This document shows positions 12,871-22,925 of a stretch of DNA of 64,000 bases, piece by piece. The translations under genes and the position numbers were made by a program. The DNA comes from Dastarcus helophoroides (taxonomy: Eukaryota; Arthropoda; Insecta; Coleoptera; Bothrideridae): positions 11,020,857-11,084,856 of the forward strand of contig CM053331.1 in assembly GCA_028583605.1 (NCBI GenBank), in the 5' to 3' direction. Every line of letters begins with the position of its first letter. The stretch's first letter is position 1. The notes under the pieces are model-generated. The model was not told the DNA's origin and did no database searches. It worked only from the letters and a program-made list of their open reading frames with translations.

Positions 12871-13379
12871 TTGAGAATGCAACACTAAAATATGAGGATT
12901 TCTAGTCGTACTTGTTTTTAAGTAATCTCAATCTAAAATCATACATGTCACGGAATTTCGATGCTTTATTCCACACGTTAGGGAAACATCTTGAAATAAA
13001 GGCAGCATAGCAACTTTACTAATCGCGTCGAGGATCGCAGAGATCCACAAAGCAACTGATTTGAGCGGAGATCGCTGCCGCATATAGTGTTCACTAAACA
13101 TCGATAGTTTGTACTATCGATATTATCGATAGGCCCCTTACGAAAATATCGATATTATTGATAGTACTATTGATAGTCTTTACCGAGATTTTTTTTTTAT
13201 TATATATGGCCTTGATGTTTCCTTTTAATACGGTCTTGTAGGTTGCTTGTGTTTCCACTCGATTTGTATTTTATTTTACATAATTTACAAGCAGCAAACA
13301 AATTTACTAAAAATATACTTATGACAAACTAGCTGACGCCCGCGCCTTCGTCCGCGTGAAAGAAGAGCAAGAATTCTTG

Positions 13380-13760
13380 GGTCACTTTTTTGGAAATTCC
13401 GACTTTTTTTTGATGAATTTGATTTTTACTAGGAATGTAACATCATGTATTTTACAAATTTCGACATTTTAAAATATCAACTTTCTTCAGAATGTTGACA
13501 TTTTCTCATTCAACTCCCAAAGTTTCAAGCTACTTCGAAATTTTGACTTAATTTGGAAAATTTCGACTTTTTTCGAAGTTTTTATTTGTTTTGAAAAATC
13601 CCAGCTTTAAAATAATGATTTTTGGGTATATGTTTCTATTTTTGTTAAAAAATTTCTTTTTTGAAAACTTGCTGTTGCTGTTGGAGCTTTTTTTGGAAAA
13701 TTTTGACTTTTTATCACATTTTTGACGTTTTTTCTAAACTTTCATTAGTGGAGTGCCTAG
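13380..13760 (-). repeat. AT-rich degenerate array, T-polarised
   Basis: Words such as TTTTCGACTTTTTT and AATTTTGACTTTTT dominate the plus strand, the reverse polarity of the 6.2-9.2 kb array. Located inside the CTTCGTCCGCG element. Confidence 0.55.
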
Positions 13761-14275
13761 AGCATTAAAAGTCTAAAAACCTCGGATTTGAGTAAGAATG
13801 AGTGAAATTAAACAAAAATATATGGAATATTTAGCTATGAGTATTTGTAAAAAAGTCTTTCTAATAAAAAATTGTGCTCTTTATTAACAATAGTAATAAT
13901 AATAATAATCCCGAAGATTTAAAATAAGGTGCTCTTACTTAAGAAGCATAATGCTCGAGCGATTTTAAGAAAAAATGTTTTTATCAACATAAGTGCGGAA
14001 CTGCTTTACTTTTAAGTTACGGGGTCGTGAAAATAAAAAAAGAAATTGGTTTTTTCCTAAGTACCATGAAACCACTCGAAATATTTTTTTTAATTTTGGT
14101 AGATACTAACTCGACCAAAAGACGCACTTTTTGCTGGAAATTATTTAGCTATTCTTCCATCAGTGACGCCCGTGCTAATATATCTGTATTCTTAACGAAA
14201 AAAATGGTGCGTCAGTGCTTTTTTTCAAATTAAGTACCAATTTCATACACAACCTTTATTTCTTGGTAAAAAGGT

Positions 14276-14506
14276 TGGGTTGGGTACACCTAGTGGAGTA
14301 AGTTTGCGTAAATCGAACCCCCTAAATTTTGTCTAAAAATTGAAGAAAATAGAAAAAATTAAGCGGTTCAATTTAGGAGGCGGTATTTACTTTGGGCTAC
14401 CAAACCTTATATTGCAGCTCCACATACCCTTCGCTCCCCTCCCACGTTTACTCCCACCAAGGGGTACAATTTAGGAAGTGGAACAACAGTTTGGGCTATG
14501 TTACCC
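14276..14506. mobile_element. relic of pogo-like GGGTA element ends
   Basis: Three segments match the subterminal part of the pogo element at 50,640-52,941. AAATCGAACCCCCTAAATTT (about 14,308) matches AAATTGAACACCCTAAATTT on that element's minus strand. GTTCAATTTAGGAGGCGG (about 14,366) matches 52,900-52,918, and ACAATTTAGGAAGTGG (about 14,465) is a weaker third copy. The outer edges read GGGTACACC and TGTTACCC. This is probably a small non-autonomous derivative; the boundaries are approximate. The plus frame at 14,392-14,661 has no recognisable product. Confidence 0.5.
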
Positions 14507-14959
14507 AAATTCTTAAACTCTTCTATCTGTATAAAGTAGCTAAATTAAGATGTTACACCACTGCTTTTTTTAAAAATAAGCATCATTTGCATAAACATCC
14601 TTCACTTGTTGGTAAACATGTTTCCTCAATTTTTTTTATATGGCAAACGGTTTTCGATTAAACATAGCTGTGAATACTTTTAACAAAAAAACGCACCACT
14701 GTTTTTTTTTATTTGAAATAAATATGGCTTTCAGTAAGACTGTTTATTTTTAGTAAAAAGTCTTCCTTAACTTTTTTCACCCGACCAACGGTTTCTAAGT
14801 AAAAAAATAAAATGCAATTTTTGCATTTCGATGGGCGTTTTATATTCTTTTCTACAAATTTAATGCCTTATTTTAAGACAACGTTGTTCATTAGTGTTTC
14901 TTTATGAAAATCTATGTTAATATGTAAGTTGGATTTACATGTTTTTGGGATATAACTGT

Positions 14960-15820
14960 ATTTCATGAACTGAATCATGAAAAATTAAAAAATTCGACTT
15001 TTGTTGAAAATTTTCTTTTTTCAAAAATTGGATTTTTCTCAAAATTACGATTTTTTTCAAAAAATGTTAACTCTTTGTCATTAAATTTCATTTTTTTTAA
15101 AGATAAGATATTATGACTTTTCTAAGAATTATAATTTTTCAAAATTTCAATTTTTTATGAAAATTTTCACTTTTTTTCAAAAATGTTGTCTTTTACCCGA
15201 AGTTTTAACTTTTAAGTAGCAAATTGGTTTTTATTTAGAATTTTAAAAATTTTGACCTTTTTTGAAATACTGGTTTTTTTTACAACTCCGATTTTTAAAT
15301 TTATTTTTTTAGAATGTTTACTTTTTTTAAAATGTTAATCTTTTGTCATCAATCTTAGGCTTTTTTTTAGAATATGATTTTTTCCTGAATTTAAACTATT
15401 TTTAAAATTTTAAAATTTTGATTTTTATGTAGTAAATGGTATTTTTATTAAAAAAATCCAAAAATTCGATTTTTTTTGGAAAATTTTTATTTTTTTCCAA
15501 AACTGAATTTTTCTCGAATTATTGTTTTCAACTTTTTTCAGAATTTTCACTTTTCTGAAAATCCTAATCGTTTGTCATCAAATTTCGGCTTTTTTCTTAA
15601 GACATTATGGCTATTTCAGAATTTAAAATGATTTCAAAATTTCAAATGTTTGTAAAAATTGCTCCTTTATTTCGAAAATTTCAACTTTTCTTCGAAGTTT
15701 GGTCTGATATGTAGTGAACTGGATTTTTATTTAAAAAATTTAAAATTTCGAGTCTATTTGAAAATTTTCACCATTCTGGAAAGTTGGATTTTTCTTAAAA
15801 TTTCGATTTTTAAAATACAG
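14960..15820 (-). repeat. AT-rich degenerate array, T-polarised
   Basis: Repeated words TTTTCAAAAATT, TTTCGACTTTTT and AAATTTCAATTTTTT with T-rich bias on the plus strand. The open frame 15,659-15,913 is a Phe/Leu/Lys-rich by-product. Lies inside the CTTCGTCCGCG element. Confidence 0.55.
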
Positions 15821-16500
15821 AAAGCCTTGTCGTTACAAGACGAAGTCATTGTGTCGCCGTTGCCAAGCTTTGCATTTATTTTCATAGAAAAAGTGTCGTG
15901 CTGTACGCGTTAAAGTGTAAAATCGAAAAAGCGCATGAGATCTGGCAACACTGAAGCAAACAAACAGACAGACAAATACATTTTCGCATTTATATATTAG
16001 TAAGGGCTATATTTTTATAATTCACAAAATGACAGAATGCATACTATTGATGGGTAGCCAAAGCCACTAAATGTTGGAACCTATTGCTTGACTTACTCTT
16101 TAATTTATAAGTTTTTGTTGAGTATATTCCCTTCAATCATATATGACATCACATCATTTTATGAAATTGAAACAGGGCAAAATTGGTGTTTTTGAGGGTG
16201 AATGTGGACATCATCTGGCAACAAGAGGAGAAAACTTGACATAAATATGAAAAAGTCGGCTACCTTGTATTTGTAATTACACATTGTCACTATCCAATGT
16301 CTTCTTTTAATAAAGATGACATATGTATACATAATTAATTGTTGATAGATTAAGTTACTGAACTTTAAATGGAAACAGAAATGAAAACTCATTAAAAACC
16401 ATTTCTTGAGAACTATCGATATTACAGAACAATACTATCGATAGCTAAAACTATCGATATTTCGATAGTTCTTATCGATGTTTAGTGAACACTACGCATA

Positions 16501-17438
16501 AGTAGTGCAGTGCTATCGGTTTAAAAAATCTAGTTGCAAATCGAGTAGTGGTGATAGCCTGGCGCTTACATTTTGCTTAAGCAGCGAAGATGTAAGGATC
16601 CAAAAACTTTTAACTTCGATTACTACCGATGAACTATCTTAAGGTCAACTGGTTTTCTATCGATTTTCTTAAAATTTTTACCAGATGCTACGAATTTTGG
16701 CACCTATATACCTGCAAAATTAAAAGATATTCAATGTCAAACTTACAATTTTTAACATGCAAGTTATAGGCCGAAGAATATCTTCCACGATATTTTAATC
16801 CATTAACGTCAAAACATCTTATAAATTTTGCTACAAAAGGAATATATTAAGTATGCTGACAGTAATACCGTTTTAGCATAATCGCAATTCGAAATTGTTT
16901 ACCTCTTGGTATTTCGATGCTTTTTTATTACATTACATAAATAAAGCATTTTCGAAACTTCGAGTTGCAATTTGAATTCAAATACTCGCCTTTGCTATCG
17001 ATATTTTAAGAATAACTGGTAAATAAATTAAATAAAGCTAACTCTTCGGAAGGAAATCGTTATGTTGGTTTATGATCGAGTTTTTAGAGAAAATAAAATG
17101 AAAAACCGAAATTAAATGCAACATTTCGAAAAAATATTTCCAAACTTAAAACACAACCATTTTGCCTCTAGAGTATTAGAGTTCTTTGAGCTTTTTCAGA
17201 GGGACCGTTCCTCCAAGCGTAAGCAGGTTAACTGTTGGCAGTACTGCCAGCTATAATCTGCTTCTATGCGTCTTAGCATTCATCCAAATGTAAGAAAAGA
17301 TAGAATTATTTTAACATTTTAAAGGAAAGCTTGGTTAGTATAAAAATTTGGGCTGTGCAAGAACGAAATGAGGAACAACTAAAAATCACGAGTACTGTAG
17401 AATAATGTCTAAGAAACTAGGATTAGATAAAAACTATA

Positions 17439-17469
<31 letters not shown>

Positions 17470-18070
17470 TTTTTCAGGTGAGTAATGCTGTTTACTAGGC
17501 AGAATACCGCCTCTTACGTAAGTAAAAACTGCATTTATAGCGTTTTTCTTTATCCTTGTCATTACAATGAACTGACGATTTTTTTTTTCGAAAAAAGAAT
17601 GGGTTGCTTCTTATAAAAATAATCAACCTTGTCTTAGGAAGTAAAACTTTAACTACTGAAAATTTAATCTGATTAAATTAAATGAGCTAAAGCATCTTTT
17701 GTTATTCCTAATTTAAAATAAGTAAAAAATGCAGAAGATAAGATTTTCCACATCCTCAGACATTTTCAATTTAGACAACAAGATGACAGTACATTATCAT
17801 GATAGATTAAATTCGTTTGTTACAAATAGAATTTATGTTATATAAAAGACACCACTCATTTATTTATCGAGACCCTCCCAAAACTATGGATTAAATTTGG
17901 GAAATAGTTCCTAATGCCACGTAGGCATCCTCTAAGAAAGAATTTTAAAAAATTCAGCCCGTAAGGGGGTGAAAATATGTATTAAATTTTACATCTGTTT
18001 TAACCAGCCACCGGGTTGCATGCTCTTGTCAAATAATTTAAAAGGTTGTATTTAGAGTTGGCTGGCGTTG
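16501..18070. other. unassigned; direct repeat copy B and a (TA)n tract
   Basis: Positions 16,638-16,840 are the second copy of the direct repeat described at 12,660. A (TA)n microsatellite of about 13 units runs 17,435-17,460, followed by a T-run to about 17,474. The rest shows no gene or repeat boundary. Confidence 0.5.
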
Positions 18071-18074
18071 GCTA

Positions 18075-18897
18075 CAAAATGGGGACTGCCCAAAACAGCC
18101 ACCTTAATTGCAGGTCGTTAAGCGGACTACCCAAAACAGCCACCATCAAATTCAGGTACTCTCCAATGCAATGACGAAAACAGCCAAGTGTGCCGAGCGC
18201 TGATTATTTTCAGAATGATGCGGGCCTTTTAAATGCAGCCTCTGAAAAATATAAGCCCTGTGATTTTATTAAGAAAAAAACTATTGGAAAACAATATAAG
18301 CGCCGCCTGATGCGACCGCCTCCTCGCACGATACTACCGCACGACACTGATGAACTACATAACTGTACCGCTCACGGGTATAGGTGGATAAGTTTAAACA
18401 ACAATTTAAAAAAGCATTTTTATTATAAAACAAAAACATGTCATAATTTCACTTTACAGCAATGTTATACACATTTAACAAAATGTAAGCGACTTATCTG
18501 TTTGTCGCGAAATTGTTTTATTGAATTGTTAATGTTTTTTTCTTTACGCCAGATTTTTGGTTTCGTACAAACTTTTTCCCTGGTACTTTGCATCTTAATG
18601 TACGTGTGAAATTGAAAGCCCTTAAATACATCCACAAAGTTATACAAATGTGGATGAGGATTATAAAAACTTAAATTAAATCTATAGTGGAACGATTCGC
18701 ACGCATTGGTCGTTCTCAAAGAATTTACAGCGTATTTCCTAATGAGTAATTACTCAGAAGGAGGATCATGAACAATTTCATCAATATCCAATTTATCTAA
18801 TAGATAAAGGGAATTTTGACGTGGCTGTTTTGGTCATCCTGTTTCAGGTGTAAAAGTTGGATTAGCATCTCATTAGTGGCTGTTTTGGGCAACCCTG
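18075..18897. mobile_element. TIR element with CCCAAAACAGCCAC ends
   Basis: The right end read inward is CAGGGTTGCCCAAAACAGCC; the left end is CAAAATGGGGACTGCCC followed by AAAACAGCCACC, the same with a short insertion after CA. TA dinucleotides lie just outside (18,073-18,074 and 18,898-18,899). A second, inner copy of CCAAAACAGCCAC is present at both ends (about 18,130 and 18,820-18,834). TA target and CA/TG ends fit the Tc1/mariner/pogo group. The interior frame 18,190-18,609 (139 codons) starts with a polar, basic N-terminal part and has a hydrophobic, Cys-rich C-terminus. I do not recognise it; it contains no DDE motif. About 820 bp, hence non-autonomous. Confidence 0.65.
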
Positions 18898-19041
18898 TAC
18901 AAAGTATGGCCGAAATCCCCGAAACCAATTTAGTTTTGGATTGTTTATCTTCGTATCGGGTGCAACAGAATCATGATTCACCCCCTATTTTTTTTTATTT
19001 ATAAAAATAAAATTTTCAAACTTGCTGCACTTGATGTGTTT

Positions 19042-19841
19042 ATGACATGTCAAATGTTAGTAAAAAAATGACATTCCAACTGCTATCACTTTCGCTAAAA
19101 CTGATTCCAACTTTTCATTTTGTATTGTTTACATTTTTGGAATTTGCACAGTTTTCTGGATACAAGACACATTAAATAAGTGATTTTTAAAAAATGCATT
19201 TTTTTTATCCCATTTTATTTTTCAACCTAGAAGTCAATACTAACCTGATTAACTCTCAATGACCACATTAACGCTGCAAAAAATTAAATTAGGAAAATTT
19301 AGAAGCGTCAATTTTTAAAATTTGTTTTCCACAGCTCTCTTATGTTCTTATTCAATAAATATTCAAATAAATTTAAAACGAACGTTTTGAATTCTTTTGG
19401 CTGTAACTTAAATTGTATTGTTTCACAGCAAAAATGAAAATATGGTTAGACTTGGCATTAATTATACTTCTGCTATTTAAGAAAATGAAATGAATTTATT
19501 AAATAAAAACCATTTTTATGAACTTTATCACGTGATAAAAGAATGAAATACTTCTTGTTTCAGGTGATTTGATTTTTGTAGCCCTAATGTGGTCCATTAG
19601 TATTAATTAAAATGAGTCATACATAAGCCTTGTAGGTTGAAAAATAAAATGGAATAAAAAAAAAATTTCGATCCTTTAAAAATCATTTATTTTAGGTACA
19701 TTGTATTCAGAAAATTATGCAGATTCTAAAAATGTAATAATATACCGTGTGTTTCATTTAAAAATCAACATTTGGTGTCAGTTTTAGCGAAAGTGACATC
19801 AGTAGAAAGGTCATTTTTAGGGCAAAATTTGACATTTTATA
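19042..19841. mobile_element. foldback element with arms of about 230-260 bp
   Basis: The left arm (19,042-19,271) and right arm (19,584-19,841) are inverted copies. Both contain, in mirrored order, a TGTCAAAT block, AAAAATGAC, CACTTTCGCTAAAACTGA, a GTGATTTTTAAA-like block, CCATTTTATTTTTCAACCTA and a GACCACATTA block. The centre (about 310 bp) is AT-rich without coding potential. Ends and TSD could not be fixed to the base. Confidence 0.65.
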
Positions 19842-21950
19842 AGTACCTCAAATGTAGTTTTAGCTAAGGTTTAAAAATTGTTTCTTCATAACTAAAAAAA
19901 CATGATACTGTTACGTCCGATACATATGAAACATGAGGTTATGTATATTTATTAGCTTTCAACAAATATTCCATGCAAGTAGAATATAACCTAGACTGCA
20001 AATTCATGCAACCCTCCAGGCATGTATCCTGAATAATAGGTAGATGAACTACCAACAGTCGAAACACTGCCACCTAGCGAAGCGGTTGCTCTCTGGGAAA
20101 GTTCCTAGAAGACAATGATTCTAATGCATAGACCAGTCTCCAAGAAAAGTTTCGCCTCTGGTGTGGTGGACATACTGAGTTACCGTGCTCTGATGTTTTG
20201 AAATTGGCCTTTTTTCATTTTTCATTTTTGTATATTTCCTTGTATTTTATTTTCATTTATTGTTTCTTTGTTCCTTAAGAAGCTTCCTATAATGGTGGGC
20301 GAAACGTCGAACACTTTTAGTAATTCTTTGATACGGTCCAATCCCGGAAGAAGTATATCCTGTAAAGGTTTAGAAATACTAGAAAAAAAATGGTCACGTG
20401 TCCCTTCCATTATGAGTGGGTAGAAATACAGTAAAATGACTACTAATATTTAAGAGATGGTAAAGTTTTGATTTTTGTAAATCTACAAGGAAAGCATGTG
20501 ATACTGAGAGAATTTTTTAAACTATGTGTTGTTTACCGACGAATCATCTTTTTTTTCATGAGTCTTACTCCTTACAACCCTCAAATATTTCGGAAAAGTA
20601 AAATATTCCAGCGTTGGCGCATTTTTAATGAACAACAACTTTACTGTCAACAAATACTACGCTTCCCAATTAAATAATATAATTAAATAATCCGACTGTT
20701 TGACTACTGAATAATAATTTTGTGGATGCGTCCCATCGTTATCTATTTTTTTGGCCAGATACATATTTATGTTGGTGCCTGACCAATTAATCAAACTGCA
20801 GTTTATGTTCGTTTATTTTTTAAAATTTTTGTTTCACTTTTTGTTCAACCAGTTGATTAAAAAAAACAAAAATGTACACAAATTAATGTTACATATTGGT
20901 CTCAATTGTATGGAAATACAAATAATTATGCGGCAAAATAATTATATAAAGATTGGTTATTCATTAGTTAGGGATATTTGCTCTGGCTAGTTGGTCTTAT
21001 CATTGCACCTGCTAAATGGGTGATAAAGCAGTAAGCGTCTAATAACCTATGAAGTCGTATATCATTTTTTACCATCATTAGTGCTATATCAGGGAGAATT
21101 TATGATTTGATGTGCCTTTCTCTTAAAAGGTTTCATAAATTTTTTGTCGATTTTCTGTTTTTACTAATTCTTGGAAATAAGCAGTTAAAACTAATTACAT
21201 TTTGATTGAAACACGCTCTAGAGTTACGTAAAGGAATAGGTAATTAAGCAATATTCATATTATCACCGTATAAATACTAAAATTAACAGCATTTCCTACT
21301 TAAAATAGTGATGGAATTTTACCACCTATCTCAAAATCGTAAGAATTTCCACTCTCCTTTAATCACACTCGCAGAAGCTGTTTTGCATCGTTTCGCTACC
21401 TATTTCAGCAGACTTATACGACAGGTTTCCAAGGGAACATTAACGTAATCCTTTCATACACTCCAGAGAAGTGGTGATATATTTACGGTATTTAATTAGA
21501 TCTGGTGTAGTGTAAAGTCTAAATCTATATATAAAAGGGGAGGGTTGCGGTTTTCGAACATAATAAAATATAAATGTAATTAGAATAAAGCCTCTTATCT
21601 TGGAACTATTTCCCAGCATCTTCACCCTATTTATGATGTACGCAAGGAATTAAAATTTTGCTAATAACTTTTCAGTAAAATATGCATTTAATTTAATCCT
21701 CTTGCTAGGAACTGTTAACGTAGAAAGTGTCTGGTTTCACTACAGTTGGAAAATTACTTTCTATACAGGCTGAGTTACTGGGGTAGCACAAATATTATTT
21801 ATACAATTTAATTATTAGTACTTTGCAAATGAAATCTTTATTGGGCCACATTCTACGAAACTATGGCTCAGTCTTACATTAACAGCGCATTTTAAGATAT
21901 TTAAAATTTTAACATAAATAAATTTTTCTTTGTGCTATTCGATGGAAATG
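19842..21950. other. unassigned; possible Penelope-type scrap at 20,275-20,310
   Basis: Frames at 20,222-20,410, 20,468-20,677, 20,751-20,990 and 21,440-21,625 are unrecognised and overlap AT-rich DNA. At about 20,275-20,307 the plus strand reads CTTAAGAAGCTTCC, ATAATGGTGGGC, GAAACGTCGAAC. This has the layout of a decayed hammerhead module (CUGANGA-like core with one substitution, stem II, GAAA). It is a weak call without stem I support. Confidence 0.35.
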
Positions 21951-22925
21951 TTTTTTTTTTCTAAGTTTAATCCACTCACAAAGGGTAACCCCATTGCCCC
22001 TTCAAAGCACTGCGAGTAGGATGCGGAAACAAGAATAGGTTGTAATTTTTGGGAAAAATTTCTTTCGGTAACGAGTTCCATAGCTTGGAAGTTATATAGA
22101 GAAAAGTGCCCCCGTAGACAGAAATCCTCAATTTGTCAAGCTGGACCGCACAGTAATTTGTTGCCTCCGACTGTCTTTATGCCTCAAAAATCTTGCCCTT
22201 TGGAGGATTAATCCCATTAGTTCCTGCGAGCATATCTCATGATAGTACTTGCAGAAAAGAAACAAGTCACCAACCATTCGGCCGTGTTTCAAGAGAATCG
22301 GTCAAACTCTCCTTATCAATTAGGCGAATCGCTCCTCGTTGAAGTGATTCCATAAGAGCTAAAGTGCGCTTTGGGGCTGAACTCCAAACATGAGAACAGT
22401 ATTTTAGTTTTGGCCTAACTTGAGCTTTGTATAGTGTTAATAGCTGAGGAGATGTGAAGTACTTTTTAGCTCTAAAAAGAAAGCCTAGCTTCTGAGAGGC
22501 GGACTTTTGACATAATCGTCCCAAGAGAAGTTAGTGCTCGCATTTACTTCTAGGATAGACAGATTAGATCCCATCGGGAGGATTTTACCGTCCGTTATTA
22601 TGTTTGTTGCATTATTCCTTGATGTTTTCTTAGAGAAAACCTCATCCTGAGTTTTTGAAGCTTTGAAGTCGACCAGATTTTTCTTATCCAATTCGAAAAT
22701 GATTTCTAGATCTCTATCTGCTGTTCCCTTAGTTGAAGCGGCGACGGAAAATGGTATGTCGGATAAAAAAGCTGACCAGGCTACCATAATCTGCGTAGCT
22801 GTACATCGGATTGGAAGCTCAAGCTAAAAGATTGTTTATCTGTAAAAAAAATAGAGAAGGAGACAGGACAGACCCCTGAGGTACCCCTGTTAACATTACA
22901 ACAGTAGTGTCAAGTCTTCAAAAGA
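21951..22925 (-). pseudogene. CR1/Jockey-type LINE, 3' half of RT and tail
   Basis: On the minus strand: TGVPQGSVLSPSLFF (RT motif, about 22,890-22,850), a YADY box in place of YADD, then ADRDLEIIFELDKKNLVDFK and an insert with SNLSILEVNASTNFSWDDYV. LGFLFRAKKYFTSPQLLTLY and VRPKLKYCSHVW are the typical RT C-terminal 'thumb' region. Further frames give VGDLFLFCKYYHEICSQELM and a YGTRYRKKFFP-like end. A run of T on the plus strand at about 21,950-21,960 is the LINE poly(A) tail read from the other strand. Frameshifts and the mutated YADD make it dead. Shared segments (LEII-x-(D/E)-x-x-K-N-L-V-D-F) show it is the same family as 5,414-6,165. Confidence 0.85.

Larger units (their letters stand above)
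13329..16005 (+). mobile_element. CTTCGTCCGCG-type interspersed element with internal arrays
   Basis: The left end reads CTAGCTGACGCCCGCG then CTTCGTCCGCGTG; the right end carries AAACAGACAGACAAATAC, then TTTTCGCATTTATA and ATTAGTAAG. These two signatures bound a repeat class widespread in insects; its exact superfamily (RTE-related or otherwise) is not clear to me. Short non-AT segments near 15,830-15,960 look like remnants of the original body. Most of the interior is AT-rich array (13,380-13,760 and 14,960-15,820) plus a pogo-like relic. The element sits inside the hAT-like element at 13,085-16,494, so it inserted later. Confidence 0.6.
13085..16494. mobile_element. hAT-like non-autonomous element, interrupted
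   Basis: Both ends carry the same 22-bp inverted repeat (starting TAGTGTTCACT, ending CATCGATA), followed inward by further TATCGAT/ATCGATA words. The 6 bases CGCATA lie immediately outside both ends (13,079-13,084 and 16,495-16,500), a precise TSD. TAGTG ends and ATCGATA subterminal motifs are typical of hAT elements, although hAT usually makes 8-bp duplications, so the superfamily is inferred. Only about 730 bp (13,085-13,328 and about 16,009-16,494) belong to this element; the middle is a later insertion. No transposase is visible. Confidence 0.75.

Noticed and set aside
17435..17474. (TA)n plus T-run as an element boundary or TSD
   Set aside because: No terminal repeats or coding remnants lie next to it; a simple microsatellite explains it.
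21385..21425. Hammerhead core CTGAAATAGGTAGCGAAAC on the minus strand
   Set aside because: The core would need G-A after position 7 and has A-U instead; stem II does not close.
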